From assembly GCF_011386835.1 (NCBI RefSeq), contig NC_088791.1, positions 54,393,498 through 54,457,497 of the forward strand: DNA of 64,000 nt. Direction: 5' to 3'. The first letter of the stretch is position 1. Each line of letters begins with the position of its first letter. The stretch is from Chrysemys picta bellii. Taxonomy: Eukaryota > Chordata > Testudines > Emydidae. The notes below the pieces were generated by a model that worked only from the letters and a program-made list of their open reading frames with translations, did no database searches and was not told the DNA's origin. The position numbers were made by a program, and so were the translations under genes. This document shows positions 11,216-23,200 of this stretch, piece by piece.

Positions 11216-12529
11216 TTACCAAGAATGCTACATCTCGAGCTTTCACAACTTCTGTCCTAGGACTTGTGTTGTCTCAGAAGAGTCAATAGAACTTAGACCT
11301 CTACATGACGTAGGTGCTTTTGAAAAGTCTTAAGTTGTCAATAAAAGGGAGGTAGGAGCTAATGGAGGGTGCAAAGCACAGGTCTGAAGTGCTCTTGTCC
11401 AACTGAGGAGATGAGCTGCTGTTTTCTACACAAGTGCTATATGTTTTCCATCTTCAGTCCTAGATACAACAAATCACAAGCTAGCCTAGAGGTGATACAT
11501 GTAAGCATCACTGTGGTCAGATCCTAATCCAAGAGGAAGGCAGCATTTCTCTCCATCTTTTGATTTTAAAACGAAGTCAAATTATGCATGAAAAAACAAA
11601 CCGTGGAGAAGCCACAAACAAAAAATTTATTGTAACAAAATTCAGGCCTGCCACACTCACATCTACCAATCTCATGTACCTCTTACTTGAACATCTTTTT
11701 TTTTTTTTTTTTTTTTCATTCGGATGAGGGTAAATAATTCCAACATCCCATTACATTGTTTGGTTATGTCATTAATCATATTAATAAAATGTTTATGTGA
11801 AAGCAATGTCAGCATACTAATCTTTTAAAGTAGGTCACAACAGCTTTTCCACCTTCTCCGGGTAAGCATTTCTAAAGGAATGACCTTGGACAATATAGTA
11901 GAACAAACAATGCCTGGCATAACAGGCATTAAAAAAAACCCTATTTGATCTTGGGGAAATTGTTCAAGACTTATAAAGCACTGGAACTTAATATGGCCCA
12001 AACCAGTGAGACCCTTGGTGAACTGCTATAGAAGAATCCATGGTGACCCAAGATAAATTGCTCGTTGAAGACAGAAAAGGCAGCAGGAGAGAGAAAGAAA
12101 TGGCAAGGAAAGGGAAAAGGCAGAGAGGAAAAAGGAGCTTAGACAATAGTGATGGGCATTTTAAAAAAAGGGTTAGCCCATATAATTTTATCACCAAGAA
12201 TTAAGTGGTCTGCCAATTTTACCTGTGGGATACCATTATTTATTATTTTGTTCACCCTTACAATAAGAACAGTGTTCATTTTGTGATATTTACTTTGGTT
12301 GCTACTGCTGGTGTTTTTCTTGAGCTCTCAGAAACGTCTGGAACAAGCAGTATAAAAATCTTTTGGTCTTAGTATGCTTTATCTGTGTAACTTAATTTGT
12401 ATCTCAGCAGTGATAAATGCCATGGTAAATTGGAACGTTAGATTTCTTAATTAAGCTAGTATTTCAGAGTGGTATGTGCTAAAAAATAAAACAGACAAAA
12501 CAGTACACATTACATTGTTTTTAGTAGGC
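11216..12529. other. No gene seen; unique sequence with a poly-T tract
   Basis: AT-rich sequence. A run of 20 T occurs around 11,697-11,716. No repeat termini or coding frames were recognised. Confidence 0.55.
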
Positions 12530-13361
12530 TGTGACTGAATGTACCCCTGTATTCACACCCTACACACTACTGCAATAATCTTTGTACCAAATATGCCTTG
12601 TGAAGAATCATTTGAAAACTAATAACTCATTGGTCAGTAATATTGTGGTGAAATGTGTGTAGTATCATCATATGTAAAGTTATGAACAGAAACTGAAATT
12701 ATGACTGAAATGTGTTTACTGGACAAATCTGGGCAGGGGGTAAACCTGTTTCTCAAAGAAAAGCACAAACCGATGCCTCAAGCCAGGAGTCATCAAAGTT
12801 GATTGGCAACCCCAGTCAAGTGGCCATTCTTCGGAAACAGAAAGGGACAGGAACAGAACGATCTGCATTTTAACAAACACCAACATGGAACTTCTTTCAC
12901 CATGAGACTCCATGTCTCTGTCCTCACAGTGGGAAGGAACTTTATCTAGGGGTAAGCCTCTGGAAAATGCATTTTAAAGGGTGACTGGGCTATAAAATTG
13001 AGAGGCAAAACCACCTCAGGTATTTTTTTTTCTCTCTCAACCTCTCTTTTTCACCTAAGAAGACAAAGGAACCAGCCTTTTGACTTTGGGAGGGATCCTG
13101 ACATGAAAATTTGGTTAGCAATATTGTTGGGAACATGTAAGGATTTTACCTTAAAGCAAGTCTAGTTTAAGTTTTAGTGACTATATTTCTCTTATAGCCA
13201 TTTCTGACTTTCATACCTTGTACTTGTATTCACTTAGTCTTTCTTTGTAGTTAAATAAACTTGTTTTATTCTTTAATGAAAACTAATCCAGTTTGTGATT
13301 AAACTGGGCTGTGTTGTAACTCCATTTAAAGTAGCAAACTGTTGTATATTGACCCCTTACA
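12530..13361 (+). mobile_element. ERV-like solo LTR
   Basis: It begins TGTGACTGAATGTACC and ends ...CCCCTTACA. It is homologous along its length to the minus-strand LTR at 1817-3524, including the CACACCCTACACACTACTG block. A polyadenylation signal lies in TTAAATAAACTTG near 13,250. The flanking five bases are TAGGC and GGGGC, so the duplication is not clean and the right limit is uncertain. No primer site or gag/pol frame follows, hence the solo reading. Confidence 0.5.
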
Positions 13362-13938
13362 GGGGCAATAGTCCTGTTATAAAAAAAACTTCTTCAACAT
13401 AGCACATAAACCAAATGTATTCTTCACATCATTTTTGAAGCTGGAAGCAGAGCTAGTCTCTAAGCTTCCCAGTTAACTGCTACGTACTGGAGACAAATGT
13501 AGCGTGTAGCCTTTTCTACTTAGATTTGATTTAGGGCTATAAGAGAAATGAAAATGTAAGAGAGTGACCCGTCCTCTTTCATCTCAATTCCATTCGCTCT
13601 TGACAAGAGTGAGGTAAATAATTCACAGCAAATCATATATTAATCAAATGTAACTTTTTCTGTTTATGAATATCTGTAAACAAAGGTTGAATTTCATAAG
13701 TTGCTTATTGTTAAAACTATTAGCTCAGGTTGAATGTGTACATATTTCACCCAGTGGATCACTTGTGAACTATTAATATTACTTTGTTTATTTGATATTA
13801 AAAATAGAAATTTTAGATGATTTGATTGGGTACATAGGTTACATGGTATACTTCTGTCCCCTGACTGGATGAGTATAACTTAGACTCATCTTCCCATTTG
13901 AACTCTTGTGATTTAAGTTTGCATTCCATAAATATTAT
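13362..13938. other. No gene seen
   Basis: AT-rich unique sequence with no recognisable element. Confidence 0.55.
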
Positions 13939-14090
13939 TAGGGCCCTACCAAATTCATGGTCCACTTTGGTCAATTTTACGGTTTTAGGATTTTTAAAAT
14001 AAATCCTAAAAATAAATTTCATGATTTCAGCTATTTAAATCTGAAATGTCACAGTATTGTAATTGTAGGGATCCTGACCCAAAAAGGAAT
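13939..14090 (+). mobile_element. Truncated hAT-like element (TAGGGCCCTACC end)
   Basis: It begins TAGGGCCCTACCAAATTC, a terminus found in a widespread amniote non-autonomous DNA element. It runs through the GATTTCAGCTATTTAAATCTG block, then stops at the GT microsatellite. The right terminus is missing. Confidence 0.5.
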
Positions 14091-14096
14091 AGGGGT

Positions 14097-14097
<1 letters not shown>

Positions 14098-14139
<42 letters not shown>
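14098..14139. repeat. (GT)n microsatellite
   Basis: About 21 uninterrupted GT units. This is the longest simple repeat of the window and likely polymorphic (inference). Confidence 0.95.
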
Positions 14140-14141
<2 letters not shown>

Positions 14142-14760
14142 ACGTTCCCCTACTGTTATCCGGACTGGTGATGTGCCAGGTCACTCCAATCCTAGACTCT
14201 GGGAGCCAGCCTAACCCTGCTCTGCTGTGAGAACCCCCACTCCTGGGCTGTTCACGCACAGCCGCTGGCATGTAAGCTGCTCCCTGGATTGTACAACCGA
14301 ATGACGCTAGCCAATATCTCCGGTCCCAGACACAACCCTAGGAACCTCCGTCTTGCAGTGTCCAGTTATGCCCACTGGACGCTGCAAGCTTATATGAGTT
14401 CATCAATTTAACAAAGAAATTGATATGTACCAGACTTGTTATCACAAGGGGAGTCTCCGGCCTATCTATTGCTCTGAACAGTTTAACAATAATTAAAATA
14501 ATTGTAATTGTTAATTATTACTTATTATGCTAACTACTTTACATGTAGAGAAACAAATTATATATAGAGTAAATAAACTGTTAGGGTGGAATCTGAACAT
14601 TGCTTGGTGTGTGTCCCATGCATCTTCTGTGCCCTGGCAAGATATCACACAACCTCCTTTGAGGTGGACAGCAGGATTTCCATCTTGCTGTTGATTGGCC
14701 CGTCAGGTTATTATGGGTGGTTTTCAGGTCATCAAACAGACTCTCTTCTGAGCCTATCAT
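14140..14760. repeat. Probable retroviral LTR remnant
   Basis: Moderately GC-rich sequence, including GAATGACGCTAGCCAATATC and a CAGCCGCTGGCATG block, embedded in AT-rich surroundings. It has the composition of a turtle ERV LTR, but I could not define its ends or a target duplication. Confidence 0.3.
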
Positions 14761-16059
14761 CCTGAAAAGGAAATGGCCTCAACTTATTTCAGCAACTATC
14801 TCTCCGATTTATGTTGTGTAGGATTTAACAGATTCCTTCAGTTTGCATGATCAGAGTAGTGGGGACTGAATAACATTTACTACCAGTTTTGGCATGACTG
14901 TCTTCAATTGCTTCCACTTGTTTCTGTGACTGTTTGCTGCTCACAGTAATGGGATATTCCCTCTTCAACCCTCTAAAGCAGGGATGCCTTTTTCATCTCA
15001 TAATTTGGTTTTCTAAGCAAAGAGGACTGATCTTCCAAATTGTCATGAACAATTGGTGGGTTGATGCTTATGTTGGTAAGGGAAAAATGACTGAGTCCCA
15101 GAAAATGAAGACTGGAGGCATTTGCTTCTGCACAATGTCTCCTTTTTATATACTTAAAACTTTGTATTGTTACAAATTGTACAGTTTTCACAATGCTTAT
15201 ATTTATTTATTGTGTGGGGTTAAGATTCCCAAAAAGCAAGCAAATACAAGCTTTCTGAAACTTTCATTTAACATATGTGTCAGAGGAAATAGCATCCATA
15301 TGTAGTATTTTTGGTGCAATTATTTGAGGGTTAATTTAATGAGTCAGCTTGTCCATATGATTTTAGTGTTTTGAAGTTCTTCTGATGTATTTTGAGGACG
15401 TTTATTATGTAAAGTTGTATCTAGTTCCAAACACCGCAGATAACAAAGTACTGTCTGTATATCTTCAGTCAGAGCAATTTTTAGTTTTATTTCTCAGCAG
15501 TGCTGTGGATAATTCAATTTCAGCTTGACGCTGTAAAATTTCCACAGTGGTGTTTATAACTTATTGCCTTTTATTTTAAGACATGCACATTTTGGCAATA
15601 TAGTATCTTGACATTTCAAATCTCTGGGTCTTCCTTATGAACATTTGTAGGAGTAATATCTAAATTGTGAGATAGGAAATTCATCCATGAATTAAAGGAT
15701 CTCACTCCTATCGGAAGAAGAGAGTTTCAATCCCAATTAGGTTTCCCAGGTCATTAAAGAAGGATCAGAGTTCTATATAAGATTGTATTGGACTAACTTG
15801 TATGCCAAAGCTCTTAAAGTAGAACTGATCTTTTTTTTTCTATTGGAATAGATTCTGTGTTATGGGAAAATTAATAATTTATCCAATATCTGAGTTGCAT
15901 CTACTGTTGTCAGCTAAATCATTTAAGTTGTGTGAATATGTTGATTGAGTTCCCTTCGGAAATGTCTAGGGTAAATATAAATTTTTTTAACCAGTCTGTG
16001 GAAATATCTGTGCTTTTTGCTCTGTTATTCCTTCATGATTGTTTTATTGTAGCATCGAG
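14761..16059. other. No gene seen; unique sequence
   Basis: AT-rich with a 123-codon frame at 14,934-15,305 that has no recognisable domain. No repeat termini were seen. Confidence 0.5.
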
Positions 16060-16556
16060 AATTGAAGCTACTTAGATCATTACAACAATGATTGATGGTC
16101 TGGAAAATCTGCTTTGCAGTGACAGACTTAAGGAGCTCAATCTATTTACCTTACCAAAGAGAAGGTTAAGAGGTGACTTGATCATGGACTATAAGTAGCT
16201 ACATGGGGATAAGATAAATGATACTAGAGGCCTTTTAAATTTAGCAGACAAAGGCATAACAAGATTCAGAAGCTGGAAGTTTGTCAGAAAAATTCACATC
16301 GGAAATAAATGCGGAGTTTTTGCAGTGAGGGTGATTTAATGTTGGAACAGCTTACCAAGGGATGTGCTCAGTTCTCCATCTCTTGGAGTCTATAAATCAA
16401 CAATGTATGTCTTTCTAAAAGATAAGCTTTAGACGCATGAGAAATTATTAGGCTTGATAGCGGAATCACTAGGTGAGATTTTATGGGCTGTGTTACACCG
16501 GAAATCAGGCTAGGTGACTCTAATGGTTCCTCTGGTCTTGCAATCTATGACTCTGT
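16060..16556 (+). pseudogene. Decayed CR1 3' end
   Basis: The translation is broken by stops, but the order is that of the CR1 ORF2 end. An LTLPKRRLRGDLI-like region is at about 16,146-16,185, a WNSLP-like region at about 16,343, then a 3' UTR ending GACTCTAATGGTTCC and a CTATGACTCTG tail. It is old and strongly diverged from the CR1 at 20-25 kb. Confidence 0.75.
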
Positions 16557-17303
16557 TTCCCATACATGTCTTTCCATTACTGTTACTGTTCAGTTGTGCT
16601 ACTGCGTGAAGATGTTGGTATAATTTGCTGGCTGCTGTCACTCGCAGTTAGTCACTTTCTCTACCACAGGAAATTTATTTTCTTGGCTATGATATAGTAG
16701 AGAATCTGAAAGCAACAGCATGTTGGCCAGCAACAGCATGTTGGCTAGAGAGGGGAAGTAGAATCTGGAATAGCAGTATTAGTAATAATATTTAAGATGA
16801 AAATTGGGAAAAACTTCATTAGAATTAATTTTTAATTTTTTTTTTGGTTTTCACCCAGGGATTAAGTTATTTTAGATTTGGTTTTGCACAAATTATCAGT
16901 ATTCCATACTTATAGACATGCAGTTACTTAATAAGAATACATCTTTCTAATATCTGTCATGCATGTCTGCTTAAAAATGCATAACCTTCTAAATGCTTCT
17001 TGGAAGCTGAAACACAGCCTCACCTTTCATACTAATAAAGAGCACAGTGCCAAGCACAAGATGACAATCCCGAATCTCACAATAGATAAGTGGGACACTC
17101 TCTGGAATAGGCATGTATATGTCAAAAAGAACAGGATAAAGTTCTAAATTGACAGTGTCTCTTCCCACCCTCTCCCTTTTTGTCTGAAATGTTTTAAACC
17201 TACTGTCATGACAAGTAACACCTCAGATTATAAAACATGTATTGCTAATTTTGTTTGTAATAAAATGAATGAAGATGCACACATGCACAAAGTTGTTGTG
17301 AGT
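16557..17303. other. No gene seen
   Basis: AT-rich unique sequence. A small direct repeat (CAGCAACAGCATGTTGGC) occurs twice near 16,709-16,745. Confidence 0.55.
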
Positions 17304-17306
17304 CTC

Positions 17307-17559
17307 AGGCCTGGTCCACACTAACCCCCCACTTAGAACTAAGGTACGCAAATTCAGCTACGTTAATAATGTAGCTGAATTCAAAGTACCTTAGTTCGAA
17401 CTTACCGCTGGTCCAGATGCAGCAGGCAGACTCCCCCGTTGATGCCGCGTACTCCTCTCGCCGAGCTGGAGTACCGGCGTCGACGGCGAGCACTTCTGGG
17501 ATCGATCCCAGAAGATCGATTGCTTACTGCCAGACCCGGAGGTAAGTGTAGACCTACCC
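17307..17559. mobile_element. Harbinger-like MITE with exact 3-bp target duplication
   Basis: The termini GGCCTGGTCCACACTAA and (reverse) GGGTAGGTCTACACTTA are inverted repeats flanked by TCA at 17,304-17,306 and 17,560-17,562. Inside is a long imperfect palindrome: ACTAAGGTAC and AATTCAGCTAC are mirrored by GTAGCTGAATT and GTACCTTAGT. It is related to the element at 974-1260 and is non-coding. Confidence 0.75.
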
Positions 17560-17562
17560 TCA

Positions 17563-19256
17563 GTAAATTTGGCATTTCAACTTAGATCCTCCTTTGAAAG
17601 ATGCTGCTGAAGTTGTATCAGACAAGTATCTGAATGTTCTGTTGATGAAGAATCATATGGAAACAGAATCTCCCTATAAAAGTATTCAGAAAACCACTTT
17701 ATTGAAACAATTTCTCATTTTTCTTTTATTGGCTATTTTCCAACATTGGAGAAAAATACCAGTGACAGCATACAACATTCTCAGCATAGCACAAGTATAT
17801 GACACAGCAAGCTTCTGAATAAAAAGTCAGTCATCTCTCATAGCTGGACAAAGCCTTTAATACAGAGCTTTTGAAAACGTTCTTCTTTTGTATTCTGTTT
17901 CAATTGACAGAGTTTACAGTTCTTACAAAGCCTCAGAAACATTGGCTGTATAATTCTTCATAAATTTCAGTTTAGTCCTTGGATGACTTTCTCCAATAGA
18001 GCTGAAGTGGTTAATTCTGTAACTTAATGCGGAAGGTGAAGCAGTAAAGTATTATTCTATACTTCAAGAATTACTAAGTATGCTGCATGAGTCCCAATCA
18101 AAACAGGCCTCCTGTGTTGCATTGCTGTGATTTCACTTGACTGAACAAGAAATGTCCTAGCCGGTATTAGTTAAAATCCAGTTTTCCATGCCTACTCAAT
18201 TCTTTCAGTGCTTGATTGCTCGATAATTGTATAGCATTGAATAGCTTCAGAATTTATATAAGAGCTTATTTTTCTCTCATCTATGTTTTAGACACATCTT
18301 TGTTAGTTAAATGTAGTCTTCTGGGAGTAATGTTCTGTGGAAGATTTGGTTGGCCTCAGTTGAAACCTAGTATGAAAACATGTTGATGCATACCCAGCCT
18401 ATGGTCCTGTTCAGACCGCTTTTTTTAGTTTAAACATTAGTTAAATAGGAATCCTGTAAATAAACTATTTGAAAACACGTTCCTTGTCAAATAATTATAT
18501 AATATTATCGATATGAATACATGGGAAGTTAAATAAGTTTGACTAATATCATGCATAAAGATTTCTGACATTTTCTATCAATAATTACTTGTCCTCCTCT
18601 TGTTGGGTTACATCCCTTTACATCACCTGAACCTCCAGTAAAAACTACTCTATTCCTAAAGGAGTTCATGGTCAGTAAATACGAGTAGTGATTGCAACAT
18701 CAAAAAAGTAGTACATCAAAAAGTATTATAGTTAAATTTTCATTGCTTATTGCAGCCTGAATTAGGCTCAGTTCTGCTCTTAATGTTTGTAAACTGAAAG
18801 AGTGGTTCAACGGCACAAATAGTTATGGGCTCTAGTTTCGGAATGAGTACTCCCAGATACTCTACAAGATGTCTTACAATGCTTTCTTAAAATCTCTTAC
18901 TATCTTGTGCTGTGGATGCCATCAAATCTCTCAAACTAAGCAGGATTGAAGTGAGTGATCACAGTGTGGTTTTACGAGATTTGAATGGCTTGGCTATGCC
19001 TGCAGGCTCTCCTGTATGGACTTGAGAGCAGTAGTCATGCAGTTTAAAGTATTGCATGTTATATATTAGATATTAAATCATGTGCATGGTATGAAATTGT
19101 AAGTGAAACTGGAAATCTCTGAGTTGTCCTTTGCATGTGCGTGGGACCATTCTGAAGTTCAGCCTGTTTAATAGGAACTGTTATACAGAATCAGTTTTGC
19201 CCTCAACCTATTTTTATAACAGAATGCAGATATTTTTTTTTATCAATGAATCCATC
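17563..19256. other. No gene seen; unique sequence
   Basis: About 1.7 kb of AT-rich DNA with no repeat termini or plausible coding frame. Confidence 0.55.
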
Positions 19257-19260
19257 TATA

Positions 19261-19478
19261 AGTAACCCACACACCTCCTGGTTGTGATGTTCTGTCACAT
19301 AGAGTGGCACCGAGACTACTTAGAAAGCGAGAAAGAGGGAGAGATTAATGAGTCTGCTCTACAGCCTTTGCTAACAGCCAGTTGGCTTTTAGCTCATGCA
19401 GTAGAGGCCCATGCACTAAGCTCCAGAGATCCCGGGTTCGATCCTGCCTGCCGACAATCGGGGTCTATCGGTGTTACA
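19261..19478 (+). mobile_element. Solo LTR of a miniature LTR retrotransposon, tRNA-like segment inside
   Basis: The 218-bp unit begins AGTAACCCACACACC and ends ...GGTGTTACA, with TATA at both 19,257-19,260 and 19,479-19,482 (4-bp target duplication). It is homologous along its length to the 5' LTR of the complete element at 55,787-56,181, where the first base is T, giving TG...CA ends. Positions 19,381-19,455 form a tRNA-like block. No internal region or partner LTR is nearby, so recombination between two LTRs probably left this copy. Confidence 0.7.
19381..19455 (+). promoter_or_regulatory. tRNA-like block with Pol III A/B-box-like sequences inside the LTR
   Basis: The block is 75 nt. The A-box-like part is TAGCTCATGCAGTAGAGG (19,390-19,407). 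The B-box-like part is GGTTCGATCC (19,435-19,444), a full match to the GGTTCRANNCC core as far as it goes. The first seven and last seven bases (GTTGGCT / TGCCGAC) can pair at six of seven positions, one of them G-U, like an acceptor stem. The T stem pairs poorly, so it is not a functional tRNA gene. Its sense is the same as that of the LTR. Whether it drives Pol III transcription is unknown. Confidence 0.6.
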
Positions 19479-19482
19479 TATA

Positions 19483-20287
19483 CATTTGTCACTAAATTGT
19501 AAAGAAAGGACCTTGTTTTCTCAGAGCAGCTATGGTTGCACAGGGGTTAAAATTAACAAGATGGAAATCACAAGTGCTATCTGGTACTAAGAAGTTAATT
19601 CTTAATGTATTAGGTCCAGCACATTTAGGGAAAATTCTATAGAGAAGAATTTCAGAAGGTCAGATATTTAATGGATGTTAATGCCTTACAGTATGACCAC
19701 ATTTAGAACTCTGACTAGACTGGTATGGTGATGTCTAGAGCACAATAGCTTATAGCTTTCTATACACCCTAGTATCTGGCCCAGAAACTAGTTTCAGATG
19801 AAGATGTTAATGTATTCTGCGTCTTTTGTCTTTTCAAAGCCTGATTTATTTGTTGCTAATAATGATGTAATGCATTTATACTGCACATAATCTCAGGATG
19901 TTCTGTAGGTCAAATATAGTTAAAAGCATTAAACAGATACTTTCAGTTTAGATTTAAAACTGAAATAGATTCATCTTTCTAAATAAGAAAAGGAAGGGGC
20001 AAAAGCATAAAAACCTCAATCTTTAAATGTCTCCAACTTATATTTTGTACAAACCAATAAATTAGCAGAATCAGACCATCTATACAACTGCTATAAGCAT
20101 AATGAAAAAAGTTAGTCTGAAAGATATCATACTGTGTGTATCCCTTATCTCTCACTCACAATTTTATATTAGCACTGTTCTTTTTTAATGATGTTCTGTT
20201 TTGTATATACATTCCAGTGGTATATACAATTTGCCATGAGCTTAAATCTACTTTCAGATAAATGGTTACAAGTTAATCAAAATCAAT
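19483..20287. other. No gene seen; unique sequence
   Basis: AT-rich unique DNA up to the 3' end of the CR1 element. Confidence 0.6.
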
Positions 20288-23200
20288 GGACATCATAGAC
20301 ATTAAGGTCAGAAGGGACCATTATGATCATCTGGTCTGACCCCCTGCATGCTGCAGGCCGCGAGACCCTTCCCTGGACTCTACCGTTGAAGTCCCCAATC
20401 CTGTGTTTTAGTGACTTCAATCGGCTGAGACCCTCCTGCTAGTGATCCCTGCCCCATGCTGCGGAGGAAGGCGAAAAACCTCCAGAGGCTCAGCCAATCT
20501 ACCCTGGAGGAAAATTCCTTCCCGACCCCAAATATGGCGATCAGTAATACCCCGAGCATATAGGCAAGAGTCTCTAGCCTGACCCTTGTTGGCCATTATG
20601 CTGTTCATGTACCATTGCTTGGTTTTCCTTGGCTACTATGTTTTATCATTAAACCATTCCCTCCATAAACTTATCCAACTTAATCTTAAAACCAGACAGG
20701 TCTGTCGCCCCCACCGTTTCCCTCGGAAGGCCGTTCCAATATTTCACCCCTCTGATGGTCAGAAACCTTCGTCTAATTTCAAGCCTAAACTTCCCCCCGG
20801 CCAGTTTGTATCCATTCGTTCTCGTGTCCACATTAGTACTAAACTGGAATAATTCCTCTCCCTCCCTTGTATTAACCCCTCTGATATATTTAAAGATAGC
20901 AATCATATCCCCCCTCAGCCTTCGCTTTGTCAGACTAAACAACCCAAGCTCCTCTAATCTCTTTTCATACGACAGGTTTTCCATTCCTCTGATCATCTTA
21001 GTCGCCCTTCTCTGCACCCGTTCCAGTTTGAGTTCATCTTTTTTAAACATTGGAGACCAGAACTGCACACAGTACTCCAAATGAGGTCTCACCAGCGCCT
21101 TATACAACGGAAGCAGGACCTCCCTATCTCTACTAGATATACCTCGCCTAATACATCCCAAGACCGCATTGGCTTTTTTCACCGCCACGTCACATTGCCG
21201 ACTCATAGTCATCCTGCGGTCCACAAGGACCCCTAGGTCCTTCTCCTCTTCCGTTACTTCTAACCAATGCGTCCCCATCTTGTAACTAAAATTGTTATTA
21301 TTCGTCCCCAAGTGCATCACCTTACACTTTTTACTATTAAATTTCATCCTATTTCTGATACTCCAATTCACAAGCTCATTCAAGTCTCCCTGCAGAGTAT
21401 CCCTGTCCTCCTCCGAGTTTGCAACTCCTCCCACCTTCGTATCATCCGCAAACTTTATCAGCCCACTCTTGCAATCGGTCCCGAGGTCAGTTATAAATAG
21501 ATTAAATAAGATGGGTCCCAAAACCGAACCTTGAGGCACTCCACTAGTAACCTCCCTCCAACCCGACAATTCACCCTTTAATACGACCCGCTGCATTCTC
21601 CCCATTAACCAATTCCCTATCCACCTCTGGATTTTCATATCGATCCCCATGTTTTTCATTTTAACCAATAGTTCCTCATGGGGTACTGTATCAAACGCTT
21701 TACTGAAATCCAGGTATATTAGGTCCACCGCATTTCCCTTATCTAATAAGTCCGTTACTTTCTCAAAGAAGGAGATCAGATTCGTTTGGCACGATCTGCC
21801 CTTCGTAAAACCATGCTGTAATTTATCGCATTTGCCATTAACTTCAAGGTCCTCAACTAGTTTCTCCTTCAGAATCTTCTCCAGCACCTTGCACACTACT
21901 GATGTTAAACTAACAGGCCTATAGTTACCCGGGTCACTTTTTTTCCCTTTCTTGAAAATAGGAACCACATTGGCTATTCTCCAGTCTAACGGGACTACCC
22001 CCGAGTTTACAGATTCATTAAATATAGTCGCTAATGGGCCTGCTATTTCCCGCGCCAATTCCTTCAATATTCTTGGATGAAGATCGTCCGGTCCACCCGA
22101 CTTAGTCCCATTAAGGCGTTCTAGTTTTGTTTCTACCTCGGATGCGGTAATCCCCCATCCCGTATGCCCCTCTGTAACGGTGCTAGTATCCCTAATACCT
22201 TCATTGGCCTCATTAAACACCGATGCAAAATATTCATTGAGATATTGCGCCATGCCTAGATTATCTTTAATCTCCTCTCCGGCTATAGTCTTTAGCGGTC
22301 CTACTTCTTCTTTCTTTGCTTTCTTCCTATTTATATGGCTGTAAAACCTCTTACTATTACTTTTAATTCCCCTCGCTAAGTCCAACTCTTCCTGGCCTTT
22401 GGCCTTTCTCACTCTATCTCTACATTCTCTGACTTCACTAAGGTAAGTTTCCTTACTGATCCCTCCCCTCTTCCACTCTTTGTACGCTTTCTGTTTTTTC
22501 CTAATCGCCCCTTTCAGCCGGTCGCTCATCCAGCTCGGTCTAAGTCTCTTGCTTAGTAATCTTTTTCCCTTTTTGGGGATACAGGCTTCTGACAGCTCTT
22601 GCATCTTTAACTTAAAGTAATCCCAGGCTTCTTCTGCCTTTAGGTCCCTTAATACGTTTGCCCAATCCACTTCCCTTACCAGTCCCCTTAATTTGTTAAA
22701 ATTGGCCTTTTTAAAATTATAAACCCTAGTCTTTGACTTAATTCTGGTACTCTTTCCATTTAGTTTAAACCGAATTAGCTCATGATCACTGGAGCCCAAG
22801 TTGTCCCCCACTACCAATTCCTCAACAAGGTCCTCACTACTTACCAGAATCAAATCTAAAATGGCCTCCCCCCTCGTCGGCTCAGCTACCACTTGATAAA
22901 GGAATTGATCCGCAAGCACATCTAGGAACATCTGAGCCCTATTATTGCTACTAGCGTTTGTTCCCCAATCTATATCCGGGAAGTTAAAGTCCCCCATAAT
23001 TACACAGTTTCTATTAGTATTTACCTCCCTTAATACATTAAACAATTCCTTATCCATATCCTGGGTCGATCCCGGCGGTCTATAGCACACCCCAAGCACT
23101 ATCTCCGGAGAGGCTCTAGTAGTACTTTTACCCAGCTTGAGTATCGCCCAGACGGACTCTGTGTTATCTATTCCATCCACTATTATTTCTTTACAGCTTA

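Noticed and set aside
14098..14139. Coding potential across the GT repeat
   Set aside because: The open frames there come from the dinucleotide repeat.
19381..19455. A functional tRNA gene
   Set aside because: Box sequences and length fit, but the T stem pairs badly and the block lies inside an LTR, so it is tRNA-like only.
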